Below are positions 12,401 to 24,075 of a DNA stretch of 64,000 nt, piece after piece. How positions within the stretch are numbered: the stretch's first letter is position 1; each line of letters starts with the position of its first letter. Both the position numbers and the translations under genes were made by a program. The notes under the pieces are model-generated. The model searched no databases and was not told the DNA's origin. It saw nothing but the letters and a program-made list of their open reading frames with translations. Location of the stretch: assembly GCA_015847255.1 (NCBI GenBank), contig JADLZK010008219.1, positions 496,001-560,000 of the forward strand, read 5' to 3'. This DNA is from Hyparrhenia diplandra (taxonomy: Eukaryota > Streptophyta > Magnoliopsida > Poales > Poaceae).

Positions 12401-13344
12401 GTGTCAGATTTTTCAAACCAAACATCATCCAAGATAAGTAGGAATTTCTCTGATTTCTGCAATATATCACATAATTTGCACTGGAGAGTATCAAGATTAT
12501 CAATACATGGGCACTCCCCCTTTGTTGCAGACTCAATAATCTCCCTTGTGTGACGACGAACATCAAGCTTGCGTGAGATGCAGACCCACATCCTGATATC
12601 AAATCCTTCTTGTATCCTCTTGTCATTGTATACATACTGCGCTAAGGTGGACTTGCCCATTCCTCCTGCTCCAACAATGGCCAAACTGGAGTATCTAGTT
12701 GAACATTCATCATCAGCTGTTGTCTTGCCAAGAAGAAAATCTACGATACGTTCGCGATCCTTGTCGCGACCAAAAACTTTTGAAGTGCAAAGTGATGTCA
12801 CTGTGGTTGGAGGAACAATGGTTGTTGGTACCGCTTGCCACCCTGAACCTGTAGTATTTCCAGGTGGTATGCTAAGAAGATCACGGAGTTCCTTTGCTTC
12901 TGACAGGATGGCCTTGAGTTCATTCATCTTGCTAATTAGCTTTCTGTTGTCAGGGAGCAAGTTGCGTGCCCTGCTCTTTGCAGCACGAAGTGGCTTCAGG
13001 ATAGTTGATGCAATGGAGGAGGTTTCATCCTCCCCTTCCATGGGATCCTTCCCACTCTTGGCCTTGCGCTTGAGGAGGTTGTACTCATGCTCGTCCAGCA
13101 GGTCCTCGGCATCATAGAAGGCTGCTTTGAGACGCCGGAGCCATGCCTCGAGCTTGCCCCTGTGGGGGCTCTTCTCGGCTGCTTGAATCACTAGGTCGAA
13201 CTGCGGCAGGACAGTGGCTTCTAGTTGCTGGAGCTCACGTACCATGTCTACGCCGAGGTAAGCTGAAGCTTGAGTGAGAAGCTTATTGATGATTGGCGAT
13301 GCCACCCACCTTAATCCAGCAACAGCGAGTGCCACGTATGCCAT
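9454..13344 (-). CDS. CC-NBS-LRR resistance protein, unit B (best-preserved copy)
   Basis: The start is the ATG at 13344 (MAYVALAVAGLRW), chosen because units A and C align from here; upstream codons lie in a CA-repeat leader. An Rx_N-type coiled coil covers residues 1-150, with an EDVID-like DAEDLLDEHEY (78-88). NB-ARC follows: P-loop GAGGMGKST (225-233), kinase-2 FLLILDDVW (301-309), VLVTSR, the altered GLPL motif CPLVAKVLG, RNBS-D CFLYCSLFPKGH and MHD-type YIMHDILHDL. LRRs run to the end ('ISRIRWKHFYELE'). The straight frame meets one TGA at 11299-11301. Removing a 69-nt intron (11283-11351) keeps the frame and gives about 1273 residues, a normal CNL length. The alternative is a pair of compensating indels around that stop. 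No integrated decoy domain is visible. Expected role: recognition of a pathogen effector and triggering of defence in the cytoplasm or nucleus. Confidence 0.85.
11283..11351 (-). other. Candidate 69-nt intron in NLR B
   Basis: Read on the minus strand, the segment begins GTAAGTTCAC (a consensus donor) and ends ATTGCTCAG. Its length is 23 codons and it contains the only in-frame stop of the gene. Splicing joins 'CNL' to 'NSQYRQTNPLQHMHTFSVQ' in frame. Unit A has no donor at the corresponding place (ACTAAGC instead of AGTAAGT). At 69 nt it is close to the lower size limit for plant introns. Confidence 0.4.
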
Positions 13345-14285
13345 GGAGTTGTTGAGGTTTGTGGTTTTGTGTGTGTGTGTTTTTGTTTTGAGCATGGAAA
13401 GATCTCAGATATAAGTGTTTGCAGATGAAAAAGAACAGGATAAACTGATTTGGTAATGGCACGGAATATTTGGGTATGAATGGATGGGACGATGGGAGCA
13501 GGAACCAGGAGCGAAGCTGATTTTTTTTCGTTTTTGGAGTATTGATGAGGTGGTTCTGCATGCAGAAGGGAAATAACTGAAAGATAGCAGTGGAGAAAAC
13601 CTGGAATCGGGAACACAAGATAAAATTAGTGAAACTGATAGAAAAACAGAAGATAAACCAGTTATCTTCCATTCTCATGTGTCCACACATACAACAACAT
13701 AGAGGGAAATAGCTACTGACAAGTTAACACAAGAAACGAAGGCTGCAGACCAGAGATCTTACACTTACAGACTATAAATCAAAGGCGCAGCTGCGCAGGG
13801 AACGAGCTGCCAAAGAGTCGACGAGGTCGCCGGAGCAGTGGATTGGACTCTGGAGCAAGCACTTCACTGCAATGGAAGAGAAGGAAGACTTGAACAGCCC
13901 GTCAACTACTCTGATGCTGTAATACAGCAGCAAAGGCTGTCTCTGTCTCTATAGCCGAAATATATACTTAAGGGACCAGTTGCAGTTTTTATAAGTTGAA
14001 ATGACCTGGCCTTGATGAGGACTAGCTATTGTTAATACAGAGCAGGTCACGGTTTGCTGTAAAAGTGGTTTTAGCACATCAGACTAAAACATGTGATTGA
14101 CCTATAAAGACATCATCGACCAAACAATAATGAAACGGGTGGTAATTCTACCTCCACATCCTTTCATAATTTTCATCGCAATTGCAGGCCACTTCCGTAC
14201 AAGTGTATCTGCGCGACTACCGGCTACAATTACAATGTCAGTGGCCGTCCCCGTAATAAATCAGGTAAAGAAAGAACAAGAAAAA
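13345..14285 (-). promoter_or_regulatory. Upstream and leader region of NLR B
   Basis: A CA/TG-rich run ('tgtgtgtgtgtttttg') lies just upstream of the start codon. The leader-exon-like segment at 13,735-13,895 is shared with 6815-6970. Segment 13,950-14,095 ('cttaagggaccagttgcag' and 'ttttagcacatcagac') recurs near 6338-6460 and 7150-7280, and its first half near 5998 and 20293. I see no gene in it; it is the probable promoter region. Confidence 0.45.
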
Positions 14286-14289
14286 AATT

Positions 14290-14840
14290 ACTACCTACTG
14301 ATGCTAGCTAGCATCGTCGAGCCACCACCGAGCTCCAACTTCCCAGAACCTACTGTGGCGGCCGAAGTCATCATCCCATCCACCTCGCTGTGTTCTGCTC
14401 TGCACACCTCTGCTTCAGCTGTGGCAAAACAACAAACACCTCGCACGCAATGCAAGAGGGCTGCTCAACTACCCGTTGTGTGCAGGGTGGATAGCCCTGG
14501 CCCGGCGCGTGATCTAGCATGTGAGGAGACGGAGTCAGTGTGAGGACCAGGGAGGAGAAGAAAAGTGCTCTATTTGCGCTGCGCTTCTTCCCGTGGCGTC
14601 GCCGCCGGCACGAACACATATGTGTCTCGGTCTCGGATGCAGGCACAGAGAGAGAAAAAGCTATCAATTCTTCTTCTTCGGGAAAAAATAAAGTGGAGAC
14701 TGGGCCGTCCTACCTCAATCTGAAAAGGGACGGCATAGTAAGTCATCTATTTGGGCCGGCCCGGATCGTCTTTGAAACAGAGCAGCAGGAACAACGGCTA
14801 CTACTGCTCTGCTTGAATTGAGTCACATGATAACTCAGAG
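14290..14840. repeat. Inter-NLR repeat block, copy 3
   Basis: The third copy of the GC-rich block: 'gatgctagctagcatcg', 'ggccgaagtcatcatccc', 'gctgtggcaaaacaacaa' and 'tttgggccggcccggatcg'. Its order relative to the NLR 3' flank (14,860 on) is the same as in copy 1, which supports duplication of a whole unit consisting of block plus NLR. Confidence 0.65.
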
Positions 14841-14859
14841 CACACAAGCAAACACTAAC

Positions 14860-15415
14860 ACGAGGACAGCCACGAGTTTTTAATATTTACTACAAACTTT
14901 GCACAGCCACATGAGATTATATCTGTTCTTATTACAAACAATCGACCAAGTTGCCTCAAAGTGATAACAACAGTTTTATCTTTCTTCAACGCTGGAGGCA
15001 TATTCTACCATTACAGAAATACGTCTTGGTAACTATTGTAAATGACCAAGGAAGGAAAAACAGGACAAGTGAAATGCATGACATAAGAGGAACAAACAAA
15101 CTGGCAACCTGAGAATCCATGGGACTCACGGAGGCCTTCCAGTTCACACGGTTGCGGGTGGTGCTGGGCAATGCAAGCAGCTTTGGTGGGGTTGCCTTTT
15201 GATTTCAACTGGCTGAATAAATTGTCTGAGGCACTCCTCTGTACCCAGTACTCTTATAACCTTCAGTAGAGATGACGGCGCCTGTGACAGGGTGCCTGTT
15301 TGGGGCATAAAGTATGTTAAAATATTGCAATACAAAGTTAGTTAGTCCTTGAGAATGAACTGGTGTAATCTTTACCTTTTCATTTCTTTCAAGTGCAAAG
15401 TCTAAAAAAGCAACT
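14860..15415 (-). other. 3' flank of NLR unit C
   Basis: This is homologous to 630-1200 downstream of NLR A, with conserved order and spacing. It is a likely 3' UTR. No separate gene is seen. Confidence 0.55.
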
Positions 15416-18400
15416 TCAATATGTGTAGATGTCCTTCCAGCGGATGTGCGAAATCTTTGACCAGCTTTCCCCGTCAGGCTCTCGGCAGTTCTTTGCCAAG
15501 ACCGGACAAAAGAGTACACCTATGCGCTGGAGGGAGGGCGGCAGATCTGGTAAACATGTTATGTTGGGGCAATCAAAGATAAAAAGACTCTGCAGACTGG
15601 AGAGAAGTTTCAGATTTGTTGGCAGGGACTCCAATTTGCAAGAGTTGAAATGCAGGCGCTTGACAGATGAGAGACTTGCGGGTTCTTCAAATGAAACTGA
15701 TGGCTCCTTGCAACCTGAAAGAGAAAGCTCTGATGGGGCTATAAACCATTCAGACTTGAGCATGTGGTTGAGCAATACGGAACTACTAATCTTGAGAAAA
15801 TCCTGGACATGGAACTGTGAGATGTGCTTGGCAGTGAGGTTTGGAACATCTACCAATCTTAGGCGCTTAAGGTGCAAGGAAGACAGGCCTTCGAGCGAGC
15901 ACAGATCGGGGAGATAAGATAGATGTAATGATTCAAGGGAGGTCAGGTGGCCAATTGATAAGGATGGGGAGCTTCTGCAACTATAAATGGAAAGAGATTT
16001 CAGGTCTGGCAAGCCATTAATGAATGAATCAGCTGCAAGTATGCATCCACTTATGTCGAGGCTATAAAGGTTCAATGCCATAAATTCTGCTCCACGTGCC
16101 AGCTCTAAAGAAGGGCAACCCGTGCAATAAAGACTAGAAAGAGATGGAGCAGCACGTGAGCCACCCAGTGATCCGAGACACCAACAGTCATTTAGTTCCA
16201 AACTCTCAAGTTTTGTCAAATGTTGAAACAACTGTTCCGAGGGGAGTGTAGTTAAAGCCATATTACGATCCAATGATAGTTTTGTCAGTGAAGTGAGGCC
16301 ACCAAGGCAAACAGCTAAAGCTTCATCTGTAATACTGCATGACGCAAGGTAAAGTTCACAGAGTCCAGATGGTAGAATCAGCGGCGGCTCCATGGTCCTT
16401 CCATAAATGACTTTTATCCTCTGCTCATGGCAAAAAAGCCATGCCTTGATAATATTTTCTTTCGTCCATTCTTTGTCTCCTCCTTCCTCCATACCACTTT
16501 CCATAATTTGTAGATGTGTGGTTATATCATCATCCATCACCAGTGTCATCAACTGCTTGAGAGCTGAATAGTCTTGTGACAGTACTCTCCTAACATCTGA
16601 TCCTGAATCCACCTCCCACATTGATGAAAGTTTAGACGCCAGGTCATATGCCTGCATCATATTTTCCCTCATGTCATGTTGCTTGATCTGATTTTTCGTG
16701 ACAAATGTAAGCAGCGGGCACCCATGAATTGACAGGTCTGTAAGGCTTGCTGGAAGAGATGATAATGTCTTCAAGTTTGGAACGTCCGATATATATAGAG
16801 TAGAGCAATGCTGAAGGAGTTCTGTATCTGGTGGTAGGCCTTCTAGCAAGCTGCAGTTAATAAGCTGAAAGCATTCCAAATTCTCAAAATAGGATCGCTC
16901 AAGTAACCACCTAGGATATGTGACGGATTTATAACCTTCGATTGTGAGGTGACTCGGTTGGGGTGGTGGTCTCAGGCCTTCCAGAATATCCAAATGCAAA
17001 ATATCCTCTACATCTGTGCCATTCTTGCGACTCCAGGAAAGAGTCAACCCTTGAAGGCGATTTTTCAGATATAGCTTCGAATCTAAGGTTTCATCCTTTC
17101 CAACAACATTCTCAAGATTTTTCACCGTTAAGCTGCCACCAAGCTCATTCAAGTCCTTCAGCTGCCGCAACTCATAACCTTGCTTCTTTTGCACGTAAAA
17201 ATAAAGGTAGATGTTGTAACGAAGTAAGCTTGCCAATGTTGGGAATTTGATTCATGCACCCCGCACATGCCGTAGCTTACTTAAATTGCAAACTTTGTCG
17301 GGCAACCTCTCCATAATCGTAGTTTAACCGAAGTGTCCGTAAGTGGTAAAGGGCACATAATGATCTAGGCAATTCAGAAAACCGATGTTTTCGAGGTCCA
17401 AATACCGAAGGTGCTTCACTCACCACCAAGATTAGGTAACTTGCTGGCTGGTGTAAAATAACAAATGCAATACACGTTAACTTCTTCAAGGTTTCTCGCA
17501 AAGATTCGATCAAAAATAACACTTGCATTATCCATCAATGGATTGATGTAGATAATAAAGGCGTAAATGACACAAATTTTGGTGATAATTTCCTTATGCC
17601 TTTGCACACTCTCAACCTCAACAGATAGATAGCGAAGCAATTGAATGGTATTTACTGTCACATTATCATCTTCTAATCTGAAGCAATCTTCTAGAGAGTG
17701 ACTCGCCAAATCATGAAGGATATCATGCATGATATACAAACCATAATCCGATTGTTGGAAGAAAGATCCAGAGACCATGTCATTGAAGTAATCCCTTCCA
17801 ACCTCTTCCCGGTGTCCTACTACTCAAATTGGATGAATCAACAAAACCTTACGCAACCCAAAAGTGAACCAACCGATCGAGGATCATATCTATGGCCTTT
17901 TGGAAATAAGCCGCAATACAAGAAGCACCTCGCAAACGTGGATCTAACTTCTCATAACTCCACAACAGAGATGTGAAGGGCTAACTTAAATCAATGAGCT
18001 TTAGTGCGACTTTCCATTCAACGATATCTTTTTTCTACTCAATGTAGAACCCAGGACTTTTGCTGCCAAAGGACATTGTCCAAGCCTTTTAGCAATCTTC
18101 TCTGCAGTATGTTCTAGCTTTGTGTGCAATGCCTGGTCGTCAATTTCTAATCCAGAGAAAGCATGGTGCTTAAAGAGAGCCAAGAATTCAGTATCATCCA
18201 TGTTTTCCAAACGAACAACTTGTTCACAAAGAAACTGCAAGTACTGGAAGCATTTCACATCGAGAAGTCACCAGAACTCGCTTCCCACCGTTTAGAGACC
18301 AATGGAGCAAGGAGTTGCTCCCACTCTGTTTCGCTATCAGATGTTCAAACCAAATATCGTCCAAGACTAGTAGGAATTTCTGTGACTGTTGCAGTATGTC

Positions 18401-19268
18401 CTGTAGTTTGCACTGGAGAGTATCAAGATTATCTACACTTGGGCACTCCCCTTTTTTTGCAGACTCAATGATCTCCCGTGTGTGACGATGCACATCAAGT
18501 TTGCGTGAGATGCAGATCCACATTTCGACATCAAAGAATTCTTCAATTCTGGTGTCGTTATAGACATACTGTGCTAAAGTGGACTTCCCCATTCCTCCTG
18601 TTCCAACAATGGCCAGACCTGAGTACCTCCCTGAACTTGCCTGGTCCGTTGCTGTCTTGCTGAGAAGAAAATCTACTATATGGTCACGATCCCTATCACG
18701 ACCAAATACCTTTGAAGTAGGAAGTGATGTGGTTGTAGGAACCACGGTTCTCGGGTACAGCCTGGTTGCCACTGACGATATTGCCATGTGGTAAGCCAAG
18801 AAGATCCCGAAGCTCCTTTGCTTCAAGCGGGGATGTCCCCGAGCTCTTTCATCTTGTTAATTAGCTTTCGATTCTCTGGCAACAAGTTACGTGCCCTATT
18901 CTTGGCAAGCACGAAGTGGCTTCATGATGGTTGATGCAATGGAGGAGGCTTCATCCTCCCCCTACCAAGGGATCCTTCCCACTCTTTGCCTTGCGCTTGA
19001 GGAGGTTGTACTCATGCTCATCCAGCAGATCCCTCAACATCATAGGAGGCTTCTTTGAGCCGCCGGATCCATGACTCCAGCTTGCCCCTATGGGGGCTCT
19101 TCTCTCGCCGCTTGAATCACCAGGTCAAACCGTGGCGGGACGGTGGCTTCTAGTTTTCAGAGCTCACGCACCATGTCCATGCTGAGGTAAGTGAAGCATC
19201 AGCAAGGAGCTTGTTGATGATTGGCGATGCTGCCCACCTTAAGCCGAAGAGAGGCGCCAAGTCCGCCT
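15416..19268 (-). pseudogene. CC-NBS-LRR resistance protein, unit C, degraded N-terminal half
   Basis: The LRR half is one clean frame of 606 codons (15416-17236), from 'VQKKQGYELRQLKDLNELGG' to 'ISHIRWKDIYTY'. The NB-ARC and coiled-coil half is broken into short frames: 17277-17528, 17416-17778 (YIMHDILHDL), 18001-18258 (CPLAAKVLG) and 18224-18826 (GTGGMGKSTLAQYVYND and LLVLDDIWFE). I count at least eight single- or double-base shifts between 17,240 and 19,260. The start codon is also lost: where unit A reads 'ttcATGgcggac' on the minus strand, unit C reads 'tccaggcggac'. It is closest to unit A in its leader and 3' flank. It is a pseudogene as read, unless this part of the assembly is poorly polished. 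Confidence 0.87.
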
Positions 19269-19269
19269 G

Positions 19270-20500
19270 GATGCGGTGTGGTTTGTGCTTCCCCTTCTTT
19301 TCCGATTGAAGAGATCTTGGATGCAAATATTTCTAGATGAAAAGAAGATGACAGAGTGGATTGGTAATGGAAGGAACAAAATGGATGGACGATGTGGATC
19401 AGAAATAGTGCTATTCTTTTATTTGTATGGAAGAGGTGCTTCCGCAGAGGGGAAATAACTGATCAAATTTTGAACGAAGGTGCAAGTGTTTCGAGGTGAA
19501 AAAAACAGGACCTAAATTAGGCAGACGATTGGAAACAATCAAAGGAAAAAGGCTCTCCTTTTTTCCTTTTTTTTTTTTGTGGGGATTTTGAAGGGTTTTT
19601 TCTGGTAGGGAAGAAATGGATGGGTACAAGATGTCGGATGCTTCTTCCTTTTCTTTTTGATATTTTCCAATTCTTTTTGTGGGTGTGGATAAATGAACAA
19701 GTAGATGATGTTGGGTTGAAAGTGTCTCTAGAGCCTAAGAAAATCAGGACAAAATGGATGAAACGTGAACAAGATAAATGGAAGGAAAGGATTGATGATG
19801 GGAAGCAGGAACAAAAGTTTTTTTTTTTTTAATATGGATGAGGAGGTCCTTCTGAAGACGGAAAAACTGGTGAAAACAGCAAAAAAGGGGATGGAAAACC
19901 TGGAATCAAAGAGACGAGATAAAATTACTGAAACTGAGAGAAGTGAAGAACAGAGAACAAATCGATCTGTTTTCCTTTCATTTCTCTTGTGTTGAAGGAA
20001 CTAACAGGAAAATAGCTAACAAGTTCACACAAAGAAATCTTACAGGAACTAGAAACTTCAACGGCGCAGGGAGCAGCGTCTCCCGAGCAAGCTTGGACGA
20101 CGAGCGTGTGGTCGCCGGAGGGCTGGACTGGACTCTGGAAGAAGCACTGTAATGCAAGAGAATGAGACGTAAGGCTCAAACAGCAAATCAGCAGCAGATC
20201 TGATCCAGTAGTACACGGCCGGCAGAGGGAGGAAGTGCATTAGCAAAATATTCTGGACGCTTATCTGAACATTATTCTATTTGTTTTCTCCTTAAGGGAC
20301 CACTTGCAGTTTTATATGTTGAGAGATGCGTTGGGCTTCTGAAAAGTAGCTATTGTTTATGGATAACTCACTGATTATTGCACAAGTGGTCTTTATATTA
20401 GCTCCATTGCTGGCCGCTTGCCTTTCATGCTTTTAAAGTACCACTCTCTCGTCTGATTGCTATGATAAAAAAAATATAATATGACACTCTTGTCTATGAA
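19270..20500 (-). promoter_or_regulatory. Upstream and leader region of NLR C
   Basis: Homologous to 5040-6200. It keeps the leader-exon-like segment (20,160-20,030 on the minus strand) and 'gataactcactgattatt' further up. The stretch 19,440-19,560 contains extra copies of motifs also found near 5110-5270. No gene is seen. Confidence 0.45.
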
Positions 20501-20509
20501 GTTGTGTCA

Positions 20510-20596
20510 GTTTCCTTGTGGGGGCTCTTCTCAGGACGGTGGCTTCTAGCTAGTTTTTTGAGCTCATAAACCATGTTCACGCTGAGGTAAGCTGAC
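20510..20596 (-). pseudogene. Second relic of an NLR coiled-coil exon
   Basis: Matches 6208-6296 base for base in long runs ('gacggtggcttctagctag', 'acgctgaggtaagctga'), with the same internal deletion. The relic therefore predates the duplication that produced units A and C. Confidence 0.7.
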
Positions 20597-20599
20597 GGG

Positions 20600-21400
20600 A
20601 AATGACCCTTTGTCCCCCGTCTTATCTTTTCTCTCCAGCCACAGCCAAGCCCAGCTCTCCTCTTTCCTGGTGTGTGGCTGGTGATGATATGTTGTTTGAG
20701 GTAGAGGCAGGAGGCAAGTAGGAGATCGATGATCGTGCTCAGGATTTACTGTTACCAGAGCCTTGTGTTGCTGGGTTGGGGAAGAAACAAAGAAGCAAAG
20801 GAGGAAGCTGGAGAAAGAGGACCAGAGAAGCTTTATAATCGATGATGAAGTCTGTTATCAGATGATTCACTTTCAAAAAATTATTGCTGTGACCTTCAGT
20901 TGGAACGAAGTCATAATCAACACTGACAAAGAAAGCTTCTCGGTAGCTTTATTGGGTTTCATCCTTCCTCCCTGTGCAAATGAAGGCCAATGGAACAAGA
21001 AGGTCAACCCACTTATGTACTCTGTATAATCCACATCAAGACAGCCATATAGAGCTCCCATGTTCTTTCCAGTTGTCTTCTGTCATGTGCTTTCTGTACG
21101 CATACTTTGGAACAGTAAATCAATTTGTTGAAATGTTATCAGCAAGGCTTACTGATTGGATTTGGATGAGCTACCGCACACTGCAACTTTGGGTGTAAAT
21201 GGACGATTACCAACCGATAAAGAATTCAAAGGTCAGCAAGTGAGGCGGCGAGCAGTTTTTTGTGGTCTTATTAAGAGTTGACAGTGGGCAGTGGCACCCT
21301 GCATATCTATCAAGGAACTCGGGAGTTAGTAGATATAAATAAACATATAATCCAAGGGCAAGGTACTGCTAGATTATTCAAAAAAAAAAGGTACTGCTAG
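20600..21400. other. No recognised gene
   Basis: Mixed-composition sequence with short frames on both strands (the longest is 88 codons at 20763-21029, plus). No family recognised. I looked for an NLR-fused or neighbouring decoy domain here and found none. Confidence 0.4.
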
Positions 21401-21409
21401 ATTGGTTAT

Positions 21410-21930
21410 GGATGTCCCTTTATTTTCCTTTTGTGTTTGGGTTTGGGAATTCGCCTGCTACAATGGCAGTGGCCGTCTCCGTAAATCAGCAAAGAAACAA
21501 CCAAAGAGAAAAAGGAGTACCTACTGCTGAGTCCACCGCCTCAGCTGCTGATGCTATAGCTAGCATCGTGGAGCTACAGCCGGGTTCCCAGCACCTGCTG
21601 CAGCGGCCGAAGTCATCATCCCAATCCGCCTCGCTGTTCTCTACTCTGCTCCAGCTGCGGCAAAACATCGAACACCTCGCACGCAATGCAAGAAGACTGC
21701 TCAGCTACTCGTTGTGCGTGGGATGGATAGCCGCGGCCCGGTGCGTGATCTGGCATGTGACATGTGCAGGGACGGAGTGAGAGTGAGAGTGAGGACGAGG
21801 GAGATAGTAGGCGAAGAAGAGTGCAGCCTCACCCGCCGCGCTCCCCTTCCCGGCCGTAGCCTCGCCGGCCGGTGGAAGCAGGGACAAGACAAACCGATTG
21901 TTTTCGTTTCTCATGTATTCCGGATTGTTT
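21410..21930. repeat. Inter-NLR repeat block, copy 4
   Basis: The fourth copy of the block, bounding the NLR array on the right: 'gcggccgaagtcatcatccc', 'gctgcggcaaaacatcg' and 'gtgcgtgggatggatagcc'. No NLR follows to the right in this window. Confidence 0.65.
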
Positions 21931-22207
21931 GTTATTTCTAATTTCTGTAGGGGCTTGTGTGAAAGTTTGTTGGGACAAAGTTCCTCTACATGCGGTTTTG
22001 TCTCCTTCCTGTAACGATCTCTTTTTTTTCTATTAAAATATTAAGTCAACACAAAATGAAGAGAGAAAGTTATCAAGCTTTTGTTCAGGTCCTGTTCGCT
22101 TAAACTTATTATCGTTATTAGACGTAGTATATTATTTTTCTCAAACAACTACACAATATCAGTCCACATATCAGCCATATAAACCTTCAATTAATCAAAC
22201 CATGCTG

Positions 22208-22749
22208 GTAATTTTTTTTTTTTTTTTTCGAAGCGGGCTTAGCCCGTACTTCATTAAGAGAGGTTAGAAATGTTTTTACACGACTTGTGACAACCCCGTA
22301 GCGAGATGCCTCGGCATTGTGATAGGTTAACACACTAACGAGAAGGCACCGGCTGGCACGGTGGCGCTAAAACTTTGTAAACCAAGGGAAAACCAATTTT
22401 GCTATAGGACCAGACGGGGCGCTATCAGCCGTCTAGAAGTACGGTGACGACCGGTTGCAGGCCCCTGAAGCCGCCGTGACCCACGCCTCCGCTTCAGCAC
22501 GAATCAGCTCGAATAACTGGATAGGTGTGAGGGAGGCAGAGTCGAACGTTCGGCGGTTGCGCTTTCGAACGTTCTGCGGATGCCGGTAGATGAAAAAAGC
22601 ATGGCCCCATGTTGAAACCTTCTGGTTGGGAACAGGACGATGTGCCATCAGATCGTGCTAGCTTAGGAGGCCCAGTGTTTATATAGTGCTTTCTCTGGAC
22701 CAAGCATGACACCACGTGCCCTGTTCTATGTTAGTCTTAAGGTCGGCTT
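22208..22749 (-). mobile_element. 5'-truncated LINE tail with poly(A)
   Basis: Read on the minus strand, the element ends in a tail typical of grass LINEs: 'taatgaagtacgggctaagc', then 'ccgcttcg' and about 19 A (the T run near 22,210-22,228 on plus). A minus frame carries a LINE ORF2 C-terminus: WGHAFFIYRHPQNVRKRNRR, then TFDSAS and LIRAEAEAWVTA. A 9-bp direct repeat 'accatgctg' at 22199-22207 and 22750-22758 is a candidate target-site duplication, with four extra bases before the poly(A). No CDS is functional. Confidence 0.75.
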
Positions 22750-22759
22750 ACCATGCTGC

Positions 22760-23970
22760 TAGATGTTGGGCGATGCGGCGTCAAGCAAGACGAGGAGAAA
22801 GTCAAGGCAGGTGCCCTCTAAATGTTAGTTGTTTGACGTGGGCTTTACTCATAGCCTACCTCTAAAAATTAATCCACCAAACACCCCGATGGACGTATAG
22901 GCAAGCCTCTTAAATAGATTGCATTTGTATTGTATGTGGTATCCTTAAGAATTTGATTCACACAAGTGGCCTATGTAAGAGGCATCTAAAAAATCCATTT
23001 TAGAGGTGACATTTTTTTTTGAGACTCTTCTAAAATCTCCATATGGTCTCCTAAACACATTTAGAGAAATAGTAATTGTAAAATGCGGCCTTAAAAAATA
23101 AAAAGCCCATTCCCTCCTAAAATAATTTTTTAAGCACCTACAAGAGTCATTTCTTAAAACTCACTCTCTAAATCCTTCTTTGGAGAGCTATAAAAATAGG
23201 TCTCTCTTTACCTAGAGCGAAACCAAGAACAAAAGGCAACAATAGTTTGAGATCTAATTGAAACAAAACTGTTGGTGCAGAGCATTTTCTTAAGTCAAAA
23301 TATCTATTTCTATCAACACCAAAGGATATTGTAAAGAATGATTTGACTCGTGACATTCTCCCTATACAGCGTGGATATATTATTGTACAACAACTGCTCA
23401 TATCTCGAGTTAAACTATAAAGTTCACTATGACATTCTTGCACGTCAAAGGAATACCTGCCACCAAACAAATTTGCAAGATCATTTTGTTAAACTATAAA
23501 GTACAAAATTGGAAGCCCATTTGGTACATTATTCTCTGTAATTTTAGCTAGAAATCAGTTCACAGCTTAGTCGACTAAGTGAACCGTAAACAACTTATTT
23601 AGTAGAGTCAAAGTCAAGATGTCAAATAGACGTCACTGATGATTTGTCACAAACCATAAACAAAATGCCGCATGCATTTAAATTTTAAACAAAACAAGGT
23701 CAGCGCTGGCGCGCGTTACTTCTAGTTCCGATTTGCTTCTGCTTGCTACCCGTAATTTCCAACGCATTTACACATCATCCTCTATATAGTTTATTGATCT
23801 AGTTGCAGTCATATCAAACATACTATATATCTTGTGTTATGAGCTACCCGTAAATATCTTGCGTCGTTCTCTTCTCCAAATAGAATTGACCACATAATTT
23901 TTGGCATTTCGTACCCAACAATCATTGCTGAATATACCTAGACTATGAGCTAGTAGCAGTCTTATCAAAA
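22760..23970. other. Intergenic, no recognised gene
   Basis: AT-rich DNA upstream of the RING-H2 gene. Short frames only. Nothing beyond simple A/T runs can be supported; part of it must be the promoter of the RING gene. Confidence 0.4.
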
Positions 23971-23974
23971 ATAC

Positions 23975-23982
23975 TATATATA
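23975..23982 (+). promoter_or_regulatory. TATA box of the RING-H2 gene
   Basis: 'tatatata' lies about 95 bases upstream of the ATG at 24076, a usual plant distance when the 5' UTR is short. Confidence 0.5.
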
Positions 23983-24075
23983 CACACGTACAGACATTGT
24001 TGATCAAACAACTGCCCAACCACCATTAGCCACCTGTAACACAGATAAGCTAGCGGCTGCACGACGGCCTCGTCC

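Noticed and set aside
20763..21198. Possible small gene or NLR-linked decoy domain next to unit C
   Set aside because: Frames under 90 codons, no recognised motif, no splice pattern.
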